From Deltaproteobacteria bacterium (GTDB lineage: Bacteria; Desulfobacterota; Desulfobacteria; Desulfobacterales; ETH-SRB1), in NCBI GenBank assembly GCA_030627405.1, contig DAOUSD010000148.1, positions 1-5,478 on the forward strand: a DNA stretch of 5,478 bases, read 5' to 3'. Positions 1 through 4,833 of the stretch are shown here, in pieces; the stretch's first letter is position 1; every line of letters starts with the position of its first letter. The translations under genes were made by a program, and so were the position numbers. The notes beneath the pieces were generated by a model. The model was not told where the DNA came from. It saw only the letters and a list, made by a program, of their open reading frames with translations, and did no database searches.

Positions 1-80
1 ATCTGCCCGGGTGATCCTTTCCACCACTCCCAGGAAAAAGGCTTGTGATTTACTGATGATACTGTAGCTCCATGTTCCAT
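1..80 (-). CDS. N-terminal fragment of an unrecognised protein (runs off left edge)
   Basis: Only the first 26 codons are present. The protein begins MEHGATVSSV and continues with a Trp-rich stretch (FSWEWWKG, residues 16-23). I do not recognise the family; no membrane segment or catalytic motif is visible in so short a piece. The start is well supported: the reverse strand has a consensus AAGGAGG (91-97) ten bases upstream of the ATG (78-80), and the frame stays open to the window edge. The 163-base gap to the preceding gene on the same strand holds repeats and a possible promoter, so this gene probably has its own transcript. Confidence 0.6.
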   Translation of the reverse strand, partial: MEHGATVSSVNHKPFSWEWWKGSPGQ

Positions 81-109
81 TTTTTGTTTCCCTCCTTATC
101 TAAATTGAG

Positions 110-137
110 CTATTAGCAGTTAGCACAATAATTTCAA
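110..137 (-). promoter_or_regulatory. Possible sigma70-type promoter for the gene at 1-80
   Basis: Read on the minus strand, a TTGAAA box (132-137) lies 16 bases before TAATAG (110-115), about 30 bases upstream of the ATG at 80. The -35 matches consensus at 5 of 6 positions, but the -10 is poor (3 of 6). In AT-rich spacer such matches arise by chance, so this is only a candidate. Confidence 0.2.
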
Positions 138-157
138 TATATTGATAGATGTCAGCA

Positions 158-176
158 TTTCACCCAATTGGTGAAA
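158..176. repeat. 19-bp inverted repeat, possible operator
   Basis: TTTCACC (158-164) and GGTGAAA (170-176) are perfect reverse complements around a 5-base centre, CAATT. The repeat lies 78 bases upstream of the leftmost gene's ATG, just beyond the candidate promoter. No T-tract follows on the minus strand, so it does not look like an intrinsic terminator for the membrane-protein gene that ends at 244. A dimeric repressor or activator site is the simplest reading, but nothing identifies the protein. Confidence 0.4.
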
Positions 177-206
177 ATCAAATCGCTGATAATCACCTGA
201 AATAAC

Positions 207-241
207 AAGAGCTAATCGCTAATTGCTAAGAGCTAATCGCT
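207..241. repeat. 14-bp direct repeat, 21-bp period, in spacer
   Basis: AAGAGCTAATCGCT occurs exactly at 207-220 and 228-241, separated by AATTGCT, which is itself a variant of the same word. Related words (GCTATTAGCAGTTAGC, 109-124) lie further left. The array ends three bases before the stop codon of the membrane-protein gene. There are too few copies, and too little spacer, for a CRISPR. It resembles degenerate GCTAA-type spacer repeats dispersed in many environmental genomes. Confidence 0.75.
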
Positions 242-243
242 CA

Positions 244-693
244 TTAATTAACAAACAACTCTTTTTTGCCATGAACATAATATCCGAACACACATATGAG
301 CATGACAGTTGCCAACTGGTTGAACGATACTGACGACATCATTGTTATCAGGTTATTTGTAATACCGAATGCAAAAAATATCATGTACACAATCCATGCG
401 TTTCTCTTTAATTTCAGGAACCCGGTAAATATATAGCAACTGATTCCGGCATGGAGAAAATGGATTACAACTGCCGGTGTTCCTGAAACTGCCATTCCTA
501 AAATCCCTGCAGGCGTTTCCGAAAGACCTGCACATATGCAGAACATACCGCCGACGAGCATAAAAATACCCAGCAGCGTAATTCCCAGCGGCCTTTTTTG
601 CACATGTTCTTTTTTACTGCACATGGTATTTCCCCGGACATCACCCATTTGTCTGGGCAGGCCCTCGTTTCCCATTGTTCTGACGCTTTCCAC
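244..693 (-). CDS. Small four-helix integral membrane protein, function unknown
   Basis: A 149-residue protein with a polar N-terminus of about 33 residues and four likely membrane helices: about 35-57, 73-94, 100-118 and 124-140, then a short HGKKELFVN tail. The first helix opens with KRPLGITLLGIF, an RPxGITxLxI pattern common in small uncharacterised bacterial and archaeal membrane proteins; no enzyme or transporter motif is visible. The start codon is GTG (691-693), chosen because GGGAGGTGAT (697-706), a near-perfect anti-Shine-Dalgarno match, sits just upstream. The ATG at codon 7 is a less likely alternative. It is separated from both neighbours by more than 150 bases and is probably monocistronic. 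The gene looks intact; its role cannot be deduced here. Confidence 0.82.
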   Translation of the reverse strand: MESVRTMGNEGLPRQMGDVRGNTMCSKKEHVQKRPLGITLLGIFMLVGGMFCICAGLSETPAGILGMAVSGTPAVVIHFLHAGISCYIFTGFLKLKRNAWIVYMIFFAFGITNNLITMMSSVSFNQLATVMLICVFGYYVHGKKELFVN

Positions 694-743
694 TATATCA
701 CCTCCCTTTCACGATATTGCCATTATTCGTTGTCCGCCCGTCG

Positions 744-771
744 AGGATATCCGGTCATTACTCCTCGTCAA
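744..771 (-). promoter_or_regulatory. Candidate promoter for the membrane-protein gene, overlapped by an inverted repeat
   Basis: On the minus strand TTGACG (766-771, 5 of 6 to consensus) is followed after 16 bases by TATCCT (744-749, 4 of 6). The pair is about 50 bases upstream of the GTG start at 693. Six-base inverted arms, CGAGGA (742-747) and TCCTCG (762-767), overlap the -10 and -35, as an operator might. Both signals are short, so confidence is low. Confidence 0.3.
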
Positions 772-838
772 AATTGATGATTGTCGATTTGTGGAATCGC
801 TTCGCTCTGTCTTTTTGTTATAAAATTAATAGAATACC

Positions 839-859
839 TTCAATCTTCAATCTTCAATC
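839..859. repeat. Three tandem copies of a 7-bp unit across a stop codon
   Basis: TTCAATC is repeated exactly three times. On the minus strand this reads GATTGAA and encodes the last residues (KIED) and TGA stop of the response regulator, with the third copy just downstream. Because 7 is not a multiple of 3, copy-number slippage would change the reading frame and so the C-terminal tail. Confidence 0.85.
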
Positions 860-1230
860 TTTTGTGCGGAACCATCGAGTTCTTTCTTGATAAGCTCCTT
901 TAACTGTTTCATGTCTATCGGCTTTGACAAATAATCCGTGCAGCCCATACGTTCTGCGTTCTGTTTTTTACCCCACACGGGATAGGCTGATATCATAATT
1001 ACCGGTATTTGTGTGTTAATGGCCTTGAGCTTTTTCAGCACCTCAATTCCGTCCATCTCCGGCATGCAAACATCGACGACAGCCAGGTCAAAGGACCTGT
1101 CTGCGGCAAGTCGAAGCGCCGCCTCTCCTGAACCTGCGCACTCAATATCGTAACCCGCTTTGCTCAGCACACGTTTTAGGAGCACCTGCATGTTCTCCTC
1201 ATCATCAACAACTAAGATCTTGTGCGTCAT
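847..1230 (-). CDS. Single-domain (CheY/Spo0F-like) response regulator
   Basis: A 127-residue stand-alone receiver domain. The conserved residues are present: acidic pair D9 and D10 in ILVVDDEE, phospho-acceptor D53 in AVVDVCMPEMDG, switch Ser81 in VIMISAY, aromatic Tyr100, and Lys103 in the LSKP motif. After the last helix (about 106-117) only a ten-residue tail follows, with no DNA-binding or enzymatic output domain. It should therefore act as a phosphorelay intermediate or by protein-protein contact. No histidine kinase lies in the window, so its partner is elsewhere (inference). The ATG is preceded by AAGGG, a modest ribosome site with short spacing. The receiver begins at residue 3, as usual. 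The stop lies in a 7-bp tandem repeat. Confidence 0.95.
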   Translation of the reverse strand: MTHKILVVDDEENMQVLLKRVLSKAGYDIECAGSGEAALRLAADRSFDLAVVDVCMPEMDGIEVLKKLKAINTQIPVIMISAYPVWGKKQNAERMGCTDYLSKPIDMKQLKELIKKELDGSAQKIED

Positions 1231-1345
1231 AAGCCCTTTCCGAATGAAGCGATTTAAAAAAAATTGCCGGTTATAGACTGTCCCGCCTTATGTTGGTAGC
1301 CATCAAAACATAAAACTGTAAACCGATAACCGTGAACTGTTCGAG

Positions 1346-1372
1346 CTGTGCGGTTAGCTTTTAGCCATTAGC
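1346..1372. repeat. Left arm of a 27-bp inverted repeat flanking the four-helix-bundle remnant
   Basis: This arm pairs with 1506-1532 with one mismatch (1367 against 1511). It contains the core GGTTAGCTTTTAGCC and the last codons and stop of the remnant gene at 1361-1450. A partial direct copy, GCGGTTAGCTTTT, follows at 1371-1383, 21 bases after its match at 1350-1362. The enclosed segment is 133 bp. Confidence 0.85.
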
Positions 1373-1450
1373 GGTTAGCTTTTGGATAAAACTGTTCAAC
1401 ATCCTTTTTACTTCATTGACCTGTTGATTAAGTTCTCTAAAATCTCTCAT
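1361..1450 (-). pseudogene. Internally deleted four-helix-bundle (23S rRNA IVS / S23-like) protein remnant
   Basis: A 29-codon frame beginning MRDFRELN and ending VKRMLNSFIQKLTANG. The first seven residues match the usual start of four-helix-bundle (S23) proteins, normally M-[RK]-D-F-R-E-L-K-V-W. The rest matches their C-terminus, L-N-Q-Q-V-x-E-V-K-R-M-L-x-x-[LF]-I-x-K-L. Family members are about 115-125 residues, so roughly 90 central residues, most of the bundle, are absent. The joint at REL/NQQ would fit recombination between similar GAACTTAA sequences in the two parts (inference). An AGGGGTGG ribosome site survives upstream of the ATG (1448-1450). The stop (1361-1363) lies inside the left inverted repeat. 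The product could form at most a short helix and is probably non-functional. Family assignment rests on remembered terminal motifs. Confidence 0.65.
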
Positions 1451-1467
1451 TTCCACCCCTTTTCAAT

Positions 1468-1501
1468 CCCGCCCGTCTCGCCTGAGCGAAACGATGGCGG
1501 G
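1468..1501. repeat. GC-rich hairpin inside the inverted-repeat cassette
   Basis: CCCGCC (1468-1473) pairs with GGCGGG (1496-1501). Inside this, CGTCTCGC (1474-1481) pairs with GCGAAACG (1486-1493) with one mismatch, leaving a CTGA loop and a two-base bulge. It lies upstream of the remnant gene on its strand and has no T-tract, so it is not an obvious terminator. It resembles a dispersed REP-like palindrome. Confidence 0.6.
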
Positions 1502-1505
1502 CAGG

Positions 1506-1532
1506 GCTAACGGCTAAAAGCTAACCGCACAG
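1506..1532. repeat. Right arm of the 27-bp inverted repeat; truncates the ATPase gene
   Basis: Reverse complement of 1346-1372 with a single mismatch; the core is GGCTAAAAGCTAACCGC. It ends ten bases before the TTG used as the ATPase start. The ATPase frame is open from 1518 but encodes repeat-derived residues (KLTAQVA) until the family match begins at about 1539. Confidence 0.85.
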
Positions 1533-1541
1533 GTTGCTTTT

Positions 1542-2627
1542 TTGTGGGGACCTAGAAAGACTGGAAAAACAACCTTATTAAGACAACTGTTTCCCAATGC
1601 ATATCTCATAGATTTACTGGATTATGAGCTGTTTTTATCATTGAGCCGGAGACCTACTCTGTTGCGTCAGATTCTTGAAGCACAGCCTTCAAGAACGGTG
1701 ATTATTGATGAGGTCCAGAAAATTCCTAATCTGATGGATGAAATCCACTGGCTTATAGAAAATAAGAGCTACCAATTCATTATGTCCGGCTCCAGTGCAA
1801 GAAAATTCAGGAGAGGAAAGGCTAACCTGTTAGGTGGCAGAGCGTGGCGTTACGAACTTTATCCTCTTGTAACAAAGGAACTGGAAGATTTTAATCTGGA
1901 CAGAGCCCTTTATACCGGCCTAATGCCATCCCATTATTTTTCATCCGATAGTGAAATGGATCTTAAGGCTTATGTTAATGACTATCTTAAAGAGGAGATC
2001 CAGGCTGAGGCACTAACCAGAAATTTACCTGCCTTCTCCCGGTTTCTCCAGTCTGCTGCCATTACTAATGGAATGTTGCTTAATTACTCCAATGCGGCAA
2101 GAGAAAGCGGGGTTTCTGTAAAGACAATTCGGGAATACTATCAGATACTCGAAGATACATTAATCGGCAGGCAGTTATTTCCATGGAAGAAATTAAAAAA
2201 AAGAAGACTTATTGAAACTTCTAAATTCTTTTTCTTTGACATGGGAATTGTTTCCACCCTTTTGGGGTATAAATCCCTGATGCCCGGCACTATAGAATAT
2301 GGCAGAGCCTTTGAACACTTCATTCTTCAGGAATGCTGGGCTTACAGACATTATAGCAGGCTGGATTTTCCCATTACTTTTTGGAGAACTGCCAGTGGCG
2401 CGGAAGTCGATCTTATCCTTGGAGATGCGGAAGTCGCCCTTGAGATCAAGTCTTCTGAGAATGCAGGGGAAAGGACTAAAGGACTTCATCTGTTTTATGA
2501 AGAACAAAAATGTCGAAAAAGCTTTATCGTATCAAGAGACCCGTTTCCAAGAAAATTGAGTCTAAATGTCAGTATTTTGCCCTGGAGCATATTCTGTAAA
2601 ATGCTATGGGAAGGTGAAATTATATAA
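1542..2627 (+). CDS. AAA-type ATPase with DUF4143 C-terminal region, 5'-truncated
   Basis: A 361-residue member of the AAA_14/DUF4143 ATPase family. Walker A is GPRKTGKTT (3-11), Walker B VIIDEVQ (53-59), sensor-like FIMSGSSARK (79-88), and the family-typical GGRAWRYELYPL lies at 98-109. The DUF4143 part follows (about 145-305) and ends in a PD-(D/E)XK-like arrangement: E258 in FEHF, D290 in GAEVDLIL, and EIK at 301-303. The family's function is unsettled; many members are considered mobile or TA-like. Homologues usually have some 12-18 residues before the FxLWGPR that starts this one. Here that segment is replaced by an inverted repeat, no ATG or GTG is in frame, and the only candidate is TTG with a weak AGG (1531-1533). 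The body is otherwise open and intact, so either translation starts at TTG or this is a recent pseudogene. Confidence 0.82.
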   Translation: MWGPRKTGKTTLLRQLFPNAYLIDLLDYELFLSLSRRPTLLRQILEAQPSRTVIIDEVQKIPNLMDEIHWLIENKSYQFIMSGSSARKFRRGKANLLGGRAWRYELYPLVTKELEDFNLDRALYTGLMPSHYFSSDSEMDLKAYVNDYLKEEIQAEALTRNLPAFSRFLQSAAITNGMLLNYSNAARESGVSVKTIREYYQILEDTLIGRQLFPWKKLKKRRLIETSKFFFFDMGIVSTLLGYKSLMPGTIEYGRAFEHFILQECWAYRHYSRLDFPITFWRTASGAEVDLILGDAEVALEIKSSENAGERTKGLHLFYEEQKCRKSFIVSRDPFPRKLSLNVSILPWSIFCKMLWEGEII

Positions 2628-2660
2628 GATAATGAACATATTTAAGACGGGAGACGGATC

Positions 2661-2807
2661 ATGCCGGAAGCAAACTATAACCAAGTCATATCCGAGATAA
2701 AAACATTAAATTTATCAGACCAACTTCGTCTTTTGGAAGGAATGGCAACGCTGATTCGCAAAAAGACAAGCGGAACACGATTCCAAGAGATGGGGAGATA
2801 TACATAG
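2661..2807 (+). CDS. 48-residue antitoxin-like protein, probably C-terminally truncated
   Basis: Begins MPEANYNQVISEIKTLNLSD and continues QLRLLEGMATLIRKK. The pattern (a helix with YxQVIxEIKxL, then LxxxLRLLExLAxLIR) resembles the N-terminal half of short antitoxin-like proteins encoded before PIN-domain toxins. Those usually run to about 70-85 residues, with a Gly/Trp-containing segment missing here, where the protein ends after FQEMGRYT. A GGGAG (2649-2653) seven bases upstream supports the ATG. It begins 33 bases after the ATPase stop and is probably co-transcribed with it. No toxin follows: the next gene is convergent and ends 33 bases away. Family placement is by pattern only. Confidence 0.55.
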   Translation: MPEANYNQVISEIKTLNLSDQLRLLEGMATLIRKKTSGTRFQEMGRYT

Positions 2808-2839
2808 TTATTCTAATGCTCACGTGATCACATATTTTT

Positions 2840-4102
2840 TTACTTCAACCCAAGGATCTGTTTTTGCCGAAATCCTGGCGCACGTACTTCAAAAAGGGGC
2901 TGGCCTGGCTGAAAAATGGCCAGTTCCAAAGCAGCGGCAGCCCGCTGACGTTGGAAGCCGATTCTGAGAACCTTGTGGAGATGTTCAGGGGATATGGGTT
3001 GACCCAAGAGATATCGAGTGCCGTTTCGAAAAGCAGCTTTATTCTTCGCCCACCATTCAGCAATTAATTGAGCATCAGGCCACGGAAGATCTTCATCAGA
3101 GTCCATTTCCACATCTTCGTCTTCAGGGCTCTCTGTTGGCCCAGCTTCAAAACCTTTTGGCCACTCACCCTCAAGATCTTCATAGGCAATATCGACCCCG
3201 GTAATCATGGTGAAGGCCTCTCCCGCAACACGAGCAAGTTCCGGCACTTCCATATGCTCAATAAGCCACGGAATGCGTACCGGATCCCCGGTAACTCCCG
3301 CCCCAATCACCGTATAGCGAAGCCAGTCAGGTTGCTGAGACATTTCTTTCAGCCAGTTTTGCGCGCTGGTATTGTCCATAACCCGCAAAGTAAGGTTCAA
3401 AGCGCTTTCCAGGAAGGGTGACTCTGATGTGGCAAGGGTTTTGAGAAACTCCAGGGCCTCATCTCGGTCTCCTAACAAAACCGCCGACCAACCAGCCCAG
3501 AATTGGCACTCCTTGTCCTCGGCAGCAAGCTGATTCTTTAACATATGGAGCAGATCAATACGACCCAGCTCGCCTGCCGCGCGAATAGCACGCGCTTTAA
3601 GAAAAGTGTTCTCATCATTTAAAGCATCAACAAGTGTTGAGCCGGGATCCTGACGATGCACGGCGGAGGCTGCTATGCCGATTCGACGCAGTTCAGGTGT
3701 TAATGATCGGAGCAACTGGTCAATATGCTCTTTCACCTGGTCGAAACGCAGCCAGCCAAGCGCGGAAATAAGTCCCAGCGATAATACCGGATCTGTGGCC
3801 GCAGCTTCCAGCACCATCTTGATGCGCTGATCTTGTCCGCTCTCAAAGGCCAGGACAGCAGCAGCAAACACTTCCCCTGGTTCCTCCTGTGCCAGCGCAT
3901 CCGCGCAGAAACTCCACCCAGCTTCTCCGGCAACTCGCAATCCATCTATGTGAGCTTCCACACGTTCATCTATATCTGCCAGGTCATTCAGGGAATAGTG
4001 CGGCGCCTGGACAGCAGCATCGCGGAGAAGCCACAGAAATGCTGCCTCTTCCGCATGCTGTTCAACGATACTTTCAATTACTGCAATATTTGTTAGATTC
4101 AT
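2840..4102 (-). CDS. TIGR02270-family HEAT-repeat protein
   Basis: A complete 420-residue protein recognisable as TIGR02270. The N-terminus carries the family hallmark VEQHAEEAAFLWLLRD (13-28), then APHYSLNDLADIDERVEAH (33-51) and GLRVAGEAGW (54-63). From about 75 to 300, paired helices form HEAT-like repeats (for example KARAIRAAGELG, 169-180). A very acidic linker (308-343, including EGEWPKGF and DEDLPWPD) precedes the C-terminal GTRYLLGQPI (361-370), QRQRAAAALELA (384-395) and FEVRAPGFRQ (404-413). Length is normal for the family. No enzyme motif is visible; HEAT repeats suggest a protein-binding scaffold, but the function is unknown. The ATG is immediately preceded by AAGGA, unusually close for a ribosome site. 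Base composition is clearly more GC-rich than its neighbours, suggesting separate ancestry. It has no operon partner in the window. Confidence 0.93.
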   Translation of the reverse strand: MNLTNIAVIESIVEQHAEEAAFLWLLRDAAVQAPHYSLNDLADIDERVEAHIDGLRVAGEAGWSFCADALAQEEPGEVFAAAVLAFESGQDQRIKMVLEAAATDPVLSLGLISALGWLRFDQVKEHIDQLLRSLTPELRRIGIAASAVHRQDPGSTLVDALNDENTFLKARAIRAAGELGRIDLLHMLKNQLAAEDKECQFWAGWSAVLLGDRDEALEFLKTLATSESPFLESALNLTLRVMDNTSAQNWLKEMSQQPDWLRYTVIGAGVTGDPVRIPWLIEHMEVPELARVAGEAFTMITGVDIAYEDLEGEWPKGFEAGPTESPEDEDVEMDSDEDLPWPDAQLIAEWWAKNKAAFRNGTRYLLGQPISPEHLHKVLRIGFQRQRAAAALELAIFQPGQPLFEVRAPGFRQKQILGLK

Positions 4103-4129
4103 TCCTTACCGGTTCTTGTTTGCCATCAT

Positions 4130-4135
4130 AGTATA
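4130..4135 (-). promoter_or_regulatory. Possible -10 element for the TIGR02270 gene
   Basis: TATACT on the minus strand matches the -10 consensus at 5 of 6 positions and lies 27 bases before the ATG at 4102. No convincing -35 is found 16-18 bases upstream, so this is tentative. The rest of 4103-4252 is AT-rich with no supported gene. Confidence 0.25.
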
Positions 4136-4252
4136 CATATTGTTTATAAAGTGTGCTGTTTCCCACGATAGTCCTCAAAATTAATCCAAAAGAAGTTGAG
4201 ATGTGATTCATTATTCGCCTGTTGGTTTTTTGTATTCAGCCATATCTAAATT

Positions 4253-4283
4253 GGGACGCGGATTTTCGCAGATGAACGCAGAT
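4253..4283. repeat. Left inverted repeat of the GxxExxY cassette
   Basis: CGCAGATGAACGCAGAT (4267-4283) is the exact reverse complement of 4670-4686. It is itself a direct repeat, CGCAGAT-GAA-CGCAGAT. Outside it, GGGACGCGGATTTT (4253-4266) looks like a degenerate further copy. The gene's TAG stop begins three bases inside this arm. Confidence 0.9.
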
Positions 4284-4285
4284 AA

Positions 4286-4681
4286 CTATTTTCTGGAATT
4301 ATCAAATGCCTTACGTTTAATTTCTGGTTTAGGTCCAAAATTCAATAATAGCCCAACTTCGATGCTTGTTGCTTTTAGATAATTCAGCAACTGTGCTTCA
4401 TGCTCTAATGCTAAATTCTTTGCTGCTTTTATCTCCACAATTATCTTGTCATCAACCAGTATATCAGCAAAATATTCACCAACAATCTCACCTTCATAAT
4501 ATACCTTTATTGCAGATTGAGAAACCGCAGGAACATCCTCACACCTGAAGTCGATCATCATTGCATTTTCATAAACCTTTTCCAGAAAACCATAACCAAG
4601 TTCATTATAGACCTTATAGAAGATTCTAATAATTTTCTCACTCAGTGCTTTATGTTTAAAATCCAGACAATCTGCGTTCAT
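4286..4681 (-). CDS. GxxExxY protein (PD-(D/E)XK_3 family)
   Basis: A 131-residue, full-length member of the GxxExxY family (TIGR04256/PF13366). The signature is GFLEKVY (31-37). The rest of the nuclease-like fold is visible: D73 in FADILVDD, the EIK core at 83-85 in IVEIKAAKNL, then EAQLLNYLKAT (95-105) and LLLNFG (111-116). The family is predicted to adopt a PD-(D/E)XK fold; activity and substrate are not established. The ATG (4679-4681) lies inside the right inverted repeat, and the AGGA that could serve as its ribosome site overlaps the repeat's edge. The first residues, MNAD, are therefore repeat-encoded. The gene and its repeats form a compact cassette next to a toxin gene cut short. 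No frameshift or missing motif is seen. Confidence 0.93.
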   Translation of the reverse strand: MNADCLDFKHKALSEKIIRIFYKVYNELGYGFLEKVYENAMMIDFRCEDVPAVSQSAIKVYYEGEIVGEYFADILVDDKIIVEIKAAKNLALEHEAQLLNYLKATSIEVGLLLNFGPKPEIKRKAFDNSRK

Positions 4682-4689
4682 CTGCGTCC
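4670..4689. repeat. Right inverted repeat of the GxxExxY cassette
   Basis: ATCTGCGTTCATCTGCG (4670-4686), followed by TCC, is an exact inverted copy of 4267-4283. Read on the minus strand it supplies the start codon of the GxxExxY gene. The two arms enclose about 390 bp, essentially the coding region alone. Confidence 0.9.
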
Positions 4690-4701
4690 TAAATGTAGTT
4701 T

Positions 4702-4833
4702 TTATGCTATCGGGTTGCTGGTTTCGAGTTTGAAGTTATAAAACACACATCGAGTGATCCGTTGTTTTAGCGAGCTGTACCGCTTTAGATTTCGAGTAAA
4801 TTGCTTTTCATATTTCGCAATATACTCACTCAT
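4702..4833 (-). pseudogene. RelE/YafQ-like toxin, 3'-truncated stub
   Basis: The first 25 or so residues, MSEYIAKYEKQFTRN followed by LKRYSSLKQRI, match the N-terminus of RelE/StbE-family mRNA-interferase toxins, which normally run to about 110-120 residues. After about residue 28 the match is lost and the frame reads through non-coding repeat sequence (FKLETSNPIA) to a stop, giving only 43 residues. None of the later elements, including the catalytic C-terminal half, is present, so it should be inactive. The ATG (4831-4833) lies within the 3' end of the antitoxin gene in an ATGAGTGA overlap, typical of translational coupling. A longer frame begins upstream at 4890, but this internal start fits family and operon layout better. 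Confidence 0.75.
4711..4737. repeat. Repeat-like junction sequence downstream of the toxin break
   Basis: Read on the plus strand, GGGTTGCTGGTTTCGAGTTT followed by GAAGTT resembles the GGTTGCTGGTTTCGAGTTT-type degenerate spacer repeats common in environmental bacterial genomes. It lies between the end of toxin homology and the GxxExxY cassette, marking the replaced 3' end of the toxin gene. Recognition is by pattern only; there is no second copy in the window. Confidence 0.35.

Noticed and set aside
207..241. CRISPR-like array
   Set aside because: Only two 14-bp repeats with a 7-bp spacer that is itself repeat-like.
536..823. Plus-strand open frame of 95 codons
   Set aside because: Antisense to the membrane-protein gene over most of its length, with no family resemblance.
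2815..2841. Intrinsic terminator between the convergent genes (CACGTG/GTGATCAC palindromes followed by a T-run)
   Set aside because: The palindromes have no loop and overlap each other, so no stable stem precedes the T-run.
3068..3421. Plus-strand open frames within 2864-4131
   Set aside because: All lie antisense to the TIGR02270 gene, whose motifs are unmistakable; they are by-products of its GC-rich codon use.
4074..4211. Minus-strand frame of 45 codons beginning MNHISTSFGL, overlapping the TIGR02270 start
   Set aside because: No ribosome site, no recognisable family, and it runs out of frame into a confidently identified gene; most likely chance.
4211..4285. In-frame continuation past the GxxExxY TAG (ending MAEYKKPTGE) as a read-through extension
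   Set aside because: Its first half merely translates the inverted repeat, and the protein already has the full family length at TAG.
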